A stretch of 64,000 nucleotides of DNA from Romboutsia_C sp015668195 (GTDB lineage Bacteria > Bacillota > Clostridia > Peptostreptococcales > Peptostreptococcaceae), in NCBI RefSeq assembly GCF_015668195.1, contig NZ_JADPFC010000004.1, forward strand, positions 124,001 through 188,000. The letters run 5' to 3'. The notes under the pieces were generated by a model that worked only from the letters and a program-made list of their open reading frames with translations, was not told the origin of the DNA and made no database searches. This document shows, piece after piece, positions 16,980 through 25,166 of the stretch (positions within the stretch are counted from its first letter, which is position 1; each line of letters starts with the position of its first letter). The position numbers were made by a program, and so were the translations under genes.

Positions 16980-18879
16980 ATATCCTATTATTTTTTATAT
17001 CTTTTTTTATCTTCTTTAAAGCTTTTTTAGAGCCTCTTTTTATATCTTTCTCTAACTTTCTTTCTTTGTAACTTACAAATAAAGAATTTAAATCATAATC
17101 TTTAGGGTATAAATCAATAGCTTTTAAATTTAAGCTAATTCTTTTTATGTTTACAGCTATTATCTCTTCATTATACAATACCTTGACGTTGTTAAACTTA
17201 TCTACACCTTCATATACTATAGCAAATTCATCTTCATCTAGTAATTTTACTCTATCTCCCATTTCATAATTAGGTATATCTTTTAATACTTCTAATACTT
17301 CTTCCGTTTTATTAATTTTATTTCTATCTACTAAGTCAAAGTTGTAATTTTTACTTTCTATATATCTTTTCGCTCTACTTAGTACTTTATCTCTTATACC
17401 CATTTTCTTTGATATAAATAAAGCATTACTATCTTCTGATTTACCTATAGTAAGTTTATATAATGGTTCTAATGTATTTTTATCAAACATCATTCCTGCA
17501 TTTTCAAACTCTGGATGCATTGTGGCAAAATGTTTAATTTCTGCATAATGAGTTGATGCTACAATTATAGATCCCATTTTATATAACTCTTCAAGTATTG
17601 ATATTGCAAGACCCGCACCTTCATTAGGTTCAGTACCTGACCCAATTTCATCAAATAATACTAATGTTGACTTATTTGATGCATTTATAATGTTTGCTAT
17701 ATTTTGTATGTGAGATGAAAATGTACTTAAAGAATTCTCTATGCTTTGATTATCTCCTATGTCAACAAATATCTTCTCAAATACGCTTATTTCAGTATTT
17801 TTATCTGCACATATATCAAATCCACATTGAGTCATAAGAGTTAAAATTCCAACTGTTTTTAAAGCTACAGTTTTCCCTCCTGCATTAGGTCCTGTTATAA
17901 CTAAACTTCTATAATCCTTACCTATTACAAAATTAAGAGGAACCACATCACCTTTAAGTAGTGGATGTTTTCCATTTATTATATTTATATATCCATAGTT
18001 ATTTAGTTTAGGTGTTATTCCTTTTATAGAATCACTATATTTAGCTTTTGCAAATACCATATCATATTCTGCAATTATTTCTATATTTATTTTTATATTT
18101 TGTATTTTTTCATAAATAAGGTCTGTTAAATAAGAAAGTACCTTGTATTCTTCTATAGATTCTTCTGATTTTAAGGTTATAAGCTCTATACTAAATTTTG
18201 AAACACTATTTGGTTCTACAAAAACTGTATTTCCTTTTGATGATGTATCTAACACTACTCCATCTACTTCATTTTTATAAGATGCTTTAATAGGTATTAC
18301 ATACCTTTCATCTCTTTTACTTATTATAAATTCTTGTATATATTTTTTATTTCCTGATGCTGTTAAAAATTTGTTTAATCTTTCTCTTATTTTTTCTTCG
18401 GCAACTTCAATATGCTTTCTAATCTTTTTTAATTCTTTACTAGCATTAGAATCTACTTTATTTCCTTTTATACAATATTTAATTTCTTCTTCTATAGCTT
18501 TACACTCTGTTATATTAAGTGCATAAGAACTTAATGTAGGAGAATAAAATTCTTTATCTATCATAAAAGATTTTATCTTTCTACATCCTCTTAAAAAATC
18601 TTCAATACGTATAAGTTCTGTAGGCTCTAGTATCATACCTTTTTCTACTTTTTCTATAATTGGCATTATATTAAAAAGTCCTTCTAAAGGTATATGATTG
18701 CTATTTTCTATTATTTTTCTAGCTTCATTATTTTCATCTAGCCTTCTTTTAACTACTTTATAGCTACTACTTGGCATTAATTTATCTATAAGTTCTTTTC
18801 CAAGTGAGCTTACGCAATATATTTTAACTAATTCTTTAACTTCGTTTAATTGTAATTTTGCATATGTTTGTGTGTTCAT
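16978..18879 (-). CDS. MutS2-like MutS-family ATPase lacking the Smr domain
   Basis: A 633-residue MutS-superfamily protein. The core/clamp helical region (about 1-290) resembles MutS2 and there is no mismatch-recognition domain I. The ATPase has Walker A GPNAGGKT (330-337), the STFSSH signature (385-390) and Walker B LVLFDEIGSG with D410/E411. MutS2 proteins are usually about 780 residues and end in a Smr nuclease domain; this one ends in a Lys-rich tail after a KOW-like region, with no Smr. MutS2 of Bacillus subtilis acts on collided ribosomes; whether this shorter paralogue does is unknown. The ATG follows AAAGGAGATAATA, which is embedded in the alternative RNA structure described for 18882-19003. 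Confidence 0.88.
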   Translation of the reverse strand: MNTQTYAKLQLNEVKELVKIYCVSSLGKELIDKLMPSSSYKVVKRRLDENNEARKIIENSNHIPLEGLFNIMPIIEKVEKGMILEPTELIRIEDFLRGCRKIKSFMIDKEFYSPTLSSYALNITECKAIEEEIKYCIKGNKVDSNASKELKKIRKHIEVAEEKIRERLNKFLTASGNKKYIQEFIISKRDERYVIPIKASYKNEVDGVVLDTSSKGNTVFVEPNSVSKFSIELITLKSEESIEEYKVLSYLTDLIYEKIQNIKINIEIIAEYDMVFAKAKYSDSIKGITPKLNNYGYINIINGKHPLLKGDVVPLNFVIGKDYRSLVITGPNAGGKTVALKTVGILTLMTQCGFDICADKNTEISVFEKIFVDIGDNQSIENSLSTFSSHIQNIANIINASNKSTLVLFDEIGSGTEPNEGAGLAISILEELYKMGSIIVASTHYAEIKHFATMHPEFENAGMMFDKNTLEPLYKLTIGKSEDSNALFISKKMGIRDKVLSRAKRYIESKNYNFDLVDRNKINKTEEVLEVLKDIPNYEMGDRVKLLDEDEFAIVYEGVDKFNNVKVLYNEEIIAVNIKRISLNLKAIDLYPKDYDLNSLFVSYKERKLEKDIKRGSKKALKKIKKDIKNNRI

Positions 18880-18881
18880 TA

Positions 18882-19003
18882 TTATCTCCTTTATTTATCA
18901 GCTTTTATTCTTAAAAGGCTTCTTGATAAATAAGGACTTTTATTATTGCTCCTTATTTATTAAGAAGCTCGCACACACTCTCAAAATATTTATTTTTTTT
19001 CAA
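18882..19003 (-). promoter_or_regulatory. Predicted leader-peptide translational attenuator of the MutS2-like gene
   Basis: Three segments can pair in two exclusive ways. Segment 1, GCUUCUUAAUAAAUAAGG (18951-18968), spans the last leader codons and stop. Segment 2, CCUUAUUUAUCAAGAAGC (18918-18935), is its complement apart from one A/C mismatch. Segment 3, GAUAAAUAAAGG (within about 18884-18899), contains the start of the gene's ribosome binding site and pairs with the first half of segment 2 (9 bp, one bulge, 2 bp). Pairing 1:2 leaves the site free and 2:3 hides it. A ribosome over the end of the leader would block 1:2 and so favour the closed form; early stalling or poor leader initiation would open it. 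This logic is inferred by eye. Confidence 0.65.
18953..19003 (-). CDS. 16-codon leader peptide upstream of the MutS2-like gene
   Basis: TTG (19003) to TAA (18953) encodes MKKNKYFESVCELLNK. GGAAGGAGAGGA lies about 7 bases before the TTG, as strong a ribosome binding site as any in the window. A predicted promoter places the transcript start only about 20-25 bases upstream. The 3' third of the ORF is segment 1 of the predicted attenuator, which argues that its translation is regulatory. No known leader peptide sequence is recognised. Confidence 0.6.
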   Translation of the reverse strand: MKKNKYFESVCELLNK

Positions 19004-19032
19004 AAAAATCCTCTCCTTCCTTAATCCATTTA

Positions 19033-19061
19033 ATTATCTCATATAAATAGTGTATTTTCAA
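19033..19061 (-). promoter_or_regulatory. Predicted sigma-A promoter of the leader and MutS2-like gene
   Basis: On the minus strand TTGAAA (19056-19061) and GATAAT (19033-19038) are separated by 17 bases, placing transcription initiation near 19026. A perfect 13-bp inverted repeat with a 9-base spacer (19093-19127) lies about 32 bases upstream of the -35. Confidence 0.6.
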
Positions 19062-19134
19062 TATATCATAATCTTTTATAATATTTTTATTTTAAAATAA
19101 TATTTAATTAAATCAAATATTATTTTATTAATAA

Positions 19135-19169
19135 AAAAGTACTGGAAATTTTAAATTCCCAGTACTTTT
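19135..19169. terminator. Intrinsic terminator of the YwaF-like gene
   Basis: AAAAGTACTGG (19135-19145) pairs with CCAGTACTTTT (19159-19169); the loop can extend the stem with AAATT/AATTT. It lies just after the minus-strand stop at 19181. Confidence 0.85.
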
Positions 19170-19180
19170 ATTTAAAGTAT

Positions 19181-19906
19181 TTATGCAACTTCATAAAGTT
19201 CTTCTACAGAGCTATCTTCCTTTTTATTTATAATTATATATTCTATACTCAAAACCATATTAAAAATCATCATAACCATAAATCCATATAAAAATGGGTT
19301 TAAATTATTACCTATACCAATAGGTGATGATTTCATATATGCATAGTTAGCATTTATTGTTCTATCAACAAAAAATATTACTATATGATATAAATTTGTT
19401 GCAATAAGTATTTTCTTAAAATCGTCTTTACTCATACCTATGTTCTTAACAAATAGTAAATAAACAGACCCCCAAAGTAATAGTATATGACCTATAAAAT
19501 ATGAAAATTGAGTTATATGAGGAAATGAAAAAGGATCTAGCCCTAAAAATATTAAAGCTGATATTGAACCAAACATTCCCCAATAAGATCCCATTTTGCA
19601 AATGAAATCTTTCTTAAAAATCAAGCCTATTGCCAACATAAGTATTGCTATCCTACAGTGAAACAATGGCAGACCTTCTCTTATAAAATTATAGTTTCCA
19701 ACAAAGTACCAAAGATATAATGTTAATTGTTGAACTAATAATATACTACCAGTAAAAACTTCAAATAATCTACTTTCCTTTTTTAATTTTATAATAAGTA
19801 AACTACCAAAAAAAGCTATCAATAATAACGTTATGTGTATGATTCCGAAATTAACAAAATTGTTTTGCTCTGTAGATGTCCTAAAAAAATAATAAAATTT
19901 ACCCAT
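19181..19906 (-). CDS. YwaF-like TIGR02206 family integral membrane protein
   Basis: A 241-residue protein with about six to seven transmembrane helices. The family signatures are visible: LPLFHCRIA in the middle and FPHITQFSYFIGHILLLWGSVYLLF further on. The function of this family is not established. The ATG is preceded by AAGGAGACATAA. It is on the same strand as the MutS2-like gene but separated from it by a terminator and a new promoter, so it is not in the same operon. Confidence 0.85.
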   Translation of the reverse strand: MGKFYYFFRTSTEQNNFVNFGIIHITLLLIAFFGSLLIIKLKKESRLFEVFTGSILLVQQLTLYLWYFVGNYNFIREGLPLFHCRIAILMLAIGLIFKKDFICKMGSYWGMFGSISALIFLGLDPFSFPHITQFSYFIGHILLLWGSVYLLFVKNIGMSKDDFKKILIATNLYHIVIFFVDRTINANYAYMKSSPIGIGNNLNPFLYGFMVMMIFNMVLSIEYIIINKKEDSSVEELYEVA

Positions 19907-20018
19907 TTATGTCTCCTTAATTTGATTGTATACCTTCAATATTATAAATTGCTATAAGCTTTTTTGCAAATATTAAATTAATACAATTATTTTTGGGAGA
20001 CTTTTAGTTATATTTTGA

Positions 20019-21137
20019 TTAATATAATTTCATATATATGTTTTTCATTTCTTCTTCGCTTATCTCTACATAATTGTTTTGTAATAGTCTTTGCTGTGTA
20101 TTTATAACACTTTGAGCAAATATATTTATTTCTTCTTCCTTCATTCCAAAGTCTCTAAGTGGTTTTTTAGTTAATAAATTATTCAATAATTTTTCTATTT
20201 CAAAATAAACATTTTTTTCATCATCTAATCCTAAAATTTGGGCTAATACCTTATTTACTTCTTTTATCTTTCCATTTGGATTTTTTTCATTATAAAGCTT
20301 AAATACTTCTGTAAACATATGGTAATTAGCTTCTCCATGAGGAACATGATAAACTCCACCTAATGGGTAACTCATAGCATGAACTGCTCCTACTCCCGTA
20401 TTCCCAAATGCTATTCCTGCATAATTACTAGCCAATAAAAATTCTTTTAATAAATTTTTTCTATGGTCTTTTCCATTTTCAACAATTTCTTTGTATCCTT
20501 TAATGATTATTTCAATAGCTTTTATAGCAAATAACTCTGTAAATGAATTTGATTTTGGTGAAACAAAAGATTCTATAGCATGTATTAATGCATCTACTGA
20601 ACTTGACATAAATACATTAAAAGGTAAGTTCTTCATTAATTCTGGTATTAAAACTGCATAATCCGGAATTAATTCATCACATGCTAAACCTAGCTTAGTA
20701 TTTTTAGATTTTATTTCTGCTATAGATATATTTGTAACTTCACTTCCTGTTCCACAAGTTGTTGGTATTATGATAAGTTCTTTTTCTTTTACAAGTTCTA
20801 CTTTTCTTTCAAATAAATCTACACAATCATCAACATCTTTAAATATAAGTAATTTAGCTATATCTATAACAGTCCCACCACCTATAGCTATAACTCTTTT
20901 ATAATCTAAATCTTTTATGTCTTTTATTATGCCATTTATCATTTCATCATTTGGTTCTCCATTTCCATATTCATTTTGTAAAACCAAATTACAATCTAAA
21001 TTTAAATCTTTTATAAATCCATTATATATAGATCTACGAGTTAATATTAAATCCTTCTTTTCTACTTTAAATTCATCTACAAACTCTTTGAAGTTTTCGA
21101 AAGAGTGAATTTCTGTTAATAGTTTTAATTGTTTCAT
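20019..21137 (-). CDS. 4hbD: NAD-dependent 4-hydroxybutyrate dehydrogenase (iron-containing ADH family)
   Basis: A 372-residue group III (iron-containing) alcohol dehydrogenase. It tracks the Clostridium kluyveri 4-hydroxybutyrate dehydrogenase closely as I recall it: GEP-DEMIN-IIKDI, the NAD-binding AIGGGTVIDIAK, PTTCGTGSEVTN, the metal-site SSVDALIHAIES and VPHGEANY, and a C-terminus with KPLR-FGMKEEEI. It interconverts succinate semialdehyde and 4-hydroxybutyrate in succinate or aminobutyrate fermentation. The usual partner genes (cat1/cat2, sucD, abfD) are not adjacent, so here it is a single gene. The ATG follows AAGGAGAAAATCAT. Confidence 0.9.
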   Translation of the reverse strand: MKQLKLLTEIHSFENFKEFVDEFKVEKKDLILTRRSIYNGFIKDLNLDCNLVLQNEYGNGEPNDEMINGIIKDIKDLDYKRVIAIGGGTVIDIAKLLIFKDVDDCVDLFERKVELVKEKELIIIPTTCGTGSEVTNISIAEIKSKNTKLGLACDELIPDYAVLIPELMKNLPFNVFMSSSVDALIHAIESFVSPKSNSFTELFAIKAIEIIIKGYKEIVENGKDHRKNLLKEFLLASNYAGIAFGNTGVGAVHAMSYPLGGVYHVPHGEANYHMFTEVFKLYNEKNPNGKIKEVNKVLAQILGLDDEKNVYFEIEKLLNNLLTKKPLRDFGMKEEEINIFAQSVINTQQRLLQNNYVEISEEEMKNIYMKLY

Positions 21138-21532
21138 ATGATTTTCTCCTTATGTATTATTAATCTAACCATTTTTAATTTCCATCATATATTACTCCTA
21201 CTTAAAACTTTTCCCTAATTTTATCTTTAATTATATATATAATTAAAGATAAAATCCATAATATAACTTAAATATTTATCTAAAAGAGGTCCTTTTAATC
21301 ATTTTAAAATTTAATAATTTATATTAATAAGCATTCTAATTATTTAGAATATTACATTTACAAATATTTACAATTTTCTATGTTATAATACAAAAAAGGA
21401 CTTTTATATTATAAATTATGGATCCATATATATAAAGCCCAAACAATATAAGTATAACTTTTTATTAAGTATCAATAATTATTTTATGATAATTTAATAA
21501 ATGAATTATACTATAAGAGGATGGTGTACTTT
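21138..21532. other. Divergent intergenic region with large palindromes
   Basis: About 395 bases between 4hbD (-) and the DUF308 gene (+). It contains a perfect 38-bp AT-rich palindrome (21218-21255) and a shorter inverted repeat ATTCTAA-4-TTAGAAT (21333-21350). No small ORF with a good ribosome binding site was seen. Confidence 0.6.
21218..21255. repeat. Perfect 38-bp palindrome upstream of 4hbD
   Basis: The half ATTTTATCTTTAATTATAT is followed at once by its exact reverse complement. It lies about 80 bases upstream of the 4hbD start. There is no gene ending nearby that would need a terminator, so an operator for a dimeric regulator is possible. The AT-rich composition weakens the argument. 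Confidence 0.75.
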
Positions 21533-22024
21533 ATGAAAAAGCTTGAAACCCTTCTTATTATAGAGGGTATATTACTTGGAATAATTGGTGTTTTATTCTT
21601 TACTAATCCAATACAATCATACTTTAATTTCACAACTATTGCTGGAATAATGTTAATTGTATCAGGTATATTTACATTAATTAGAGCATTTAAGTCTACA
21701 GATAAATCTCACTATATATTTGTTGGTGTTATAAACATATTATTTGGTCTTATATTATGGTTATTCCCTATATCTACTACAAGTTCACTAATATTTGTAT
21801 ATGGTATATGGGCACTTGTAAGAGGACTTTACCTATTTATAATATCATTTAAGAGAAAAACTTTTGGATTTAATGCAAATACTTTATACAATGTATGTCT
21901 TATAATATTAGGTATATTAATATTTGTAAATCCTATACAAATATTACTTTACACTCCATTTATAATAGGAACTTATTTCATAATATCTGCTATATTTGAG
22001 ATATATTTAGGTTTTAATTTATAA
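21533..22024 (+). CDS. DUF308 / HdeD-like membrane protein
   Basis: A 163-residue protein with six hydrophobic helices arranged as repeated hairpins (GIMLIVSGIFTLIRAF and similar units), as in the HdeD/DUF308 family. HdeD is linked to acid resistance in E. coli; no such role is shown for Firmicute members. I chose the ATG at 21533: the in-frame ATG at 21521 directly abuts AAGAGG and cannot use it. It is monocistronic and followed by a palindromic terminator. Confidence 0.82.
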   Translation: MKKLETLLIIEGILLGIIGVLFFTNPIQSYFNFTTIAGIMLIVSGIFTLIRAFKSTDKSHYIFVGVINILFGLILWLFPISTTSSLIFVYGIWALVRGLYLFIISFKRKTFGFNANTLYNVCLIILGILIFVNPIQILLYTPFIIGTYFIISAIFEIYLGFNL

Positions 22025-22032
22025 TAACTACT

Positions 22033-22060
22033 AAAAGCTAGTCAATTGACTAGCTTTTTT
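22033..22060. terminator. Intrinsic terminator of the DUF308 gene
   Basis: A 26-bp palindrome (AAAAGCTAGTCAA and its complement, 22033-22058) followed by T residues. Confidence 0.88.
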
Positions 22061-22129
22061 TATAAAACATTATTATGTATGAGTTTTGATTAAAATGATA
22101 AACTAAATATATATAAAGGAGGGATGCTT

Positions 22130-22459
22130 GTGGACAAACTACTATGCTCTTTTAAATCTGTTATAAATTGTGATAATTTTTCTACTTGCAGTAACTGCAT
22201 GTTTAATAAACATTTTATGCATCATTCTAATATGTCAGTTTTTAACATAGATGCTCTATCATTTGATAAAAGTCTAGTTAATGATACTAATTCTTTAACT
22301 AACTTTTTGAGTAAATTTATATCTGCATTAGATGAAAATTATAATGGTATGGAAATTTCTGAAATTCACTTTAAAAAAAATAATAGAGAAAAAAATCATT
22401 ATGAACTAAAAGTAGTAAGTTATCCTTTAAACCCTAAAGGCTACATAAATAAATCTTAA
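22130..22459 (+). CDS. Hypothetical protein with N-terminal Cys cluster
   Basis: A 109-residue protein of no recognised family. I take the GTG at 22130, six bases after AAGGAGGG; the ATG at 22124 lies directly against that site. C6, C14, C20 and C23 (with CSNC) plus nearby His residues (HFMHH) could bind a metal. The rest is polar with a beta-rich C-terminus. It is monocistronic, and neighbours give no functional clue. Confidence 0.55.
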   Translation: MDKLLCSFKSVINCDNFSTCSNCMFNKHFMHHSNMSVFNIDALSFDKSLVNDTNSLTNFLSKFISALDENYNGMEISEIHFKKNNREKNHYELKVVSYPLNPKGYINKS

Positions 22460-22618
22460 ATGAGTGTAAAATTTATATATACTCTAATATACTAAGTTAT
22501 TTAATTATTTTTGCCTTCTTGATAAATCATTTTTATATGTAAAAATCCTATTCAAAGTGTATTATATTTAAAAACTCTAAATTAAACTATTTTAGATATT
22601 CAAATTATAAATATATGA

Positions 22619-22655
22619 AAAGGACAGGCTAAATTTTTAAATTATTCTGTCCTTT
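22619..22655. terminator. Intrinsic terminator of the LCP gene
   Basis: AAAGGACAG (22619-22627) pairs with CTGTCCTTT (22647-22655), with a 19-base AT-rich loop, just after the minus-strand stop at 22685. Confidence 0.7.
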
Positions 22656-22684
22656 ATATATTTATAATATAACTAATAAAACCC

Positions 22685-23614
22685 TTACTTAATATATTCA
22701 TGTAAAGCTTTTATATTATCTTCCATGTTAGCTTCTATACACCACATTCCTTTATAAGTAGTACTCTTAAAGCTACCCTCATAAGGAATCATATTTTGAC
22801 TTACTTTGAAGTTTATATTTTCATTAATAATACTTTTAAGCTTTTTAATATCATTTATAGGTATGTTAGTACTAACTTTTCCTATGATTTCCATAGCTAT
22901 TTTGAATTGCTCATCCTTTTCTTTTTCTTCATATTTGTTTAAAAGCCCTTTTAATACATTTCTTTGTCTTTCAGTTCTTTCATAATCTCCATTACCTTTT
23001 TTTCTTATTCTAGAATAGGCTACAGCTTGACGACCATTTAAAGTCTTAATTCCACTTCCTTTTATGTAATCAGCTTTTTTATCTAGTTCTTCTATTTTAT
23101 TTATTTCTACTAGATTTTTATTTATCTCTTCAACTTCATAATCTTTTAAATCTATATCAACTCCACCTATAATATCTATAACCTTAGCTAGGCTATAAAA
23201 ATCCACCGCTAAGTATTTATCTATATCTAAATCAAAGTTTGTATTTATAGTATCAAGTGCAAGTTCTGCACCTCCATAGGCATAAGCGTGATTTAATTTG
23301 TCTTTTTTATGACCTTTTATATCTACTAAAGTATCTCTTAAAAGTGATATTAAATTAATTTCTTTGTTTTTTAAATCAATACTTGCTATCATAATAGAAT
23401 CAGAACGAGCTGGTTCATTATCTTTTCTTCTATCTAATCCAAATAATGCTATATTTATATTTTTATTACTTTTAATATCTTCTTCTATATTTTGTGGATT
23501 TATAGTTATTTTTTTATTATTTTGTGATTTATTTATTAGCCCTACTAATAGCAATATTGGTATTATGATTATTAGTAATGCTAATAATATACTTCTTTTC
23601 TTAAAGATTTTCAA
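22685..23614 (-). CDS. LCP family cell-wall glycopolymer ligase (LytR-CpsA-Psr)
   Basis: A 309-residue membrane-anchored protein: a short basic N-terminus, one transmembrane helix (about 10-28) and an extracellular LCP domain. Family motifs visible are the GLDRRKDN-PARSDSIM block with its conserved Arg and Asp residues, the LLRDT motif, AYAYGGAELAL, and QAVAYSRIRKKGNGDYERTERQR with the catalytic Arg cluster. LCP proteins transfer lipid-linked glycopolymers to peptidoglycan. The start is a TTG with AAAGGATG upstream. Confidence 0.93.
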   Translation of the reverse strand: MKIFKKRSILLALLIIIIPILLLVGLINKSQNNKKITINPQNIEEDIKSNKNINIALFGLDRRKDNEPARSDSIMIASIDLKNKEINLISLLRDTLVDIKGHKKDKLNHAYAYGGAELALDTINTNFDLDIDKYLAVDFYSLAKVIDIIGGVDIDLKDYEVEEINKNLVEINKIEELDKKADYIKGSGIKTLNGRQAVAYSRIRKKGNGDYERTERQRNVLKGLLNKYEEKEKDEQFKIAMEIIGKVSTNIPINDIKKLKSIINENINFKVSQNMIPYEGSFKSTTYKGMWCIEANMEDNIKALHEYIK

Positions 23615-23687
23615 TTTTTCACATCCTTTAAATTTTATCTTGATTATTCACTTTTTTGATTCATTTTATAGTTATAATATTTTTTTA

Positions 23688-24320
23688 TTAATAATTAACT
23701 ATGCCTATAGCTCTTACCTGTGAACCATCTGCATTATCATATTTTAAAGGTGCAGCTATAAATAGAAATTTTTCTGGTAAACTTTCTAAATTAGTTAAAT
23801 TCTCTATTATTACTTTACTTTTTTCAAATAATATAGTATGTATTTCAAAATCATTTGACTCATAAGTATCCACTGATAGCATATCTATTCCTATACCTTT
23901 TATAGATGTATTTCCTAAATAAATTGCACACTCTTTAGTTAGTGTGGGATAGCTTTTATAATATAAATCTTTATTAAAATATTTACTCCATCCTGATTTA
24001 AATACTATAAAATCACTTTCTAATATATCCTTTTCAAATTTTTTAATATAATCTAGTTCTATCTTTTTCATATTACTTACATCTATAAGCAAAGCATTTC
24101 CTAGGAAATTATCTATTTCCATCTCATCTAAACTTTTCCCATTCTTATTCATATGCTTAGGTGCATCTATATGAGTTCCATTATGAGAATACATACTTAT
24201 TAAAGTTTCTTCATATCCATCTTTCTCTATATCTGCTACTTTTTTTATATTTGGACATATCCCTTTAGAATATACTAACATATCATCATGTAGTTTTTGA
24301 CTTAAATCATATATCTTCAT
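23688..24320 (-). CDS. Cyclase family protein (kynurenine formamidase-like)
   Basis: A 210-residue protein of the cyclase/kynurenine formamidase fold. The diagnostic metal-binding HNGTHIDAPKH motif (HxGTHxDxPxH) lies near residue 46, with supporting blocks GIGIDMLSVDTYES and a C-terminal AAPLKYDNADGSQVRAIGIV. Family members hydrolyse N-formylkynurenine or related amides and lactones; with no tryptophan-catabolism genes nearby the substrate is unassigned. The LCP gene lies downstream on the same strand, 73 bases away, and the two may be cotranscribed. Confidence 0.88.
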   Translation of the reverse strand: MKIYDLSQKLHDDMLVYSKGICPNIKKVADIEKDGYEETLISMYSHNGTHIDAPKHMNKNGKSLDEMEIDNFLGNALLIDVSNMKKIELDYIKKFEKDILESDFIVFKSGWSKYFNKDLYYKSYPTLTKECAIYLGNTSIKGIGIDMLSVDTYESNDFEIHTILFEKSKVIIENLTNLESLPEKFLFIAAPLKYDNADGSQVRAIGIVNY

Positions 24321-24520
24321 ATTTATTTTCTCCTAATTTTATATTTTCCTCACTATAATTAATATGATTATAGCATATACATTTATCATAAAGTACATGT
24401 TTTATTTTTGTATATTTTTTTACATAATAATTTAATTTTTAGCACAAAAATTTCTTTTATTTCATATATAAGATTAAAGGGGTTTACTCTTACTAAATTT
24501 AAAAGGTTGGTGTTTTGATT

Positions 24521-25129
24521 ATGATTTGTAAAAAATTTAATAACTGTAATAATAGATGCAATAATAGATGTAATAACTGTAATAATAGATGCAATTGTAA
24601 TTGCATGAATAATAATTGCAATCATCATTGGATAAATCCAAATTATTCTTGTGGATGTAATAATGGAGAAAGTTCTAGACCAAGGGTTTGCCAAAATGAG
24701 GTAAGAAGAACTAATAACTTAATTGATAAAATAGATAATAAAAATGAAGATGCTATAAATAACTTAGAAAATGCTTTAGATAATTTTGATAATGTTAATT
24801 TATTAGCATTAAGAGATGATGTAGCTAATGCAAAATGTCAGCTTGATAAGTTAACTAATTGCTTAATGGATATAGTAGATAATTTAGGAGATGTTGTAGA
24901 CGAATTTAATGATGAAGCTATACCTAATCAAGCTCAAGGTATAAGAAATGTTTTAAAAGCTTTAGATAATCAAGATGATATAGCAGATTTAATAGAGGAT
25001 TTAGAAGATGCGTTTGATGATACAGTAGACTGCTTTAGAGAAAATTGTAGAAGAAATTCAGATGACGATAATAATCATCATAATCATGATTGTCACTGTA
25101 AATGTGAATGTAAAAAGTGCAGAAATTAA
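24521..25129 (+). CDS. Cys/Asn-rich protein with acidic helical core, possible spore-surface protein
   Basis: A 202-residue protein of three parts. Residues 1-58 are packed with Cys and Asn in CNN/RCNN units. Residues about 58-175 form an acidic, helical core with repeated LED/LDNFDD-type heptads. The tail is His/Cys-rich (HNHDCHCKCECKKC). Such Cys-rich composition recalls clostridial spore coat and exosporium proteins of the CdeC kind or metal-binding proteins, but no homology is claimed. The ATG at 24521 is preferred (AAAAGGTTGGTG upstream); the TTG at 24515 is a possible alternative. A strong terminator follows. Confidence 0.65.
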   Translation: MICKKFNNCNNRCNNRCNNCNNRCNCNCMNNNCNHHWINPNYSCGCNNGESSRPRVCQNEVRRTNNLIDKIDNKNEDAINNLENALDNFDNVNLLALRDDVANAKCQLDKLTNCLMDIVDNLGDVVDEFNDEAIPNQAQGIRNVLKALDNQDDIADLIEDLEDAFDDTVDCFRENCRRNSDDDNNHHNHDCHCKCECKKCRN

Positions 25130-25132
25130 TAT

Positions 25133-25166
25133 AAAAAATCTAGCCCTAAATTAGGCTAGATTTTTT
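25133..25166. terminator. Bidirectional terminator
   Basis: A 13-bp stem AAAAAATCTAGCC / GGCTAGATTTTTT (25133-25145 and 25154-25166) serves the convergent genes ending at 25129 (+) and 25165 (-). Confidence 0.9.

Noticed and set aside
24386..24694. Minus-strand 102-codon frame rich in Ile/Thr
   Set aside because: It is the shadow of the CNN-repeat part of the Cys-rich gene; low-complexity Ile/Thr repeats come from reading AAT/TGC units backwards.
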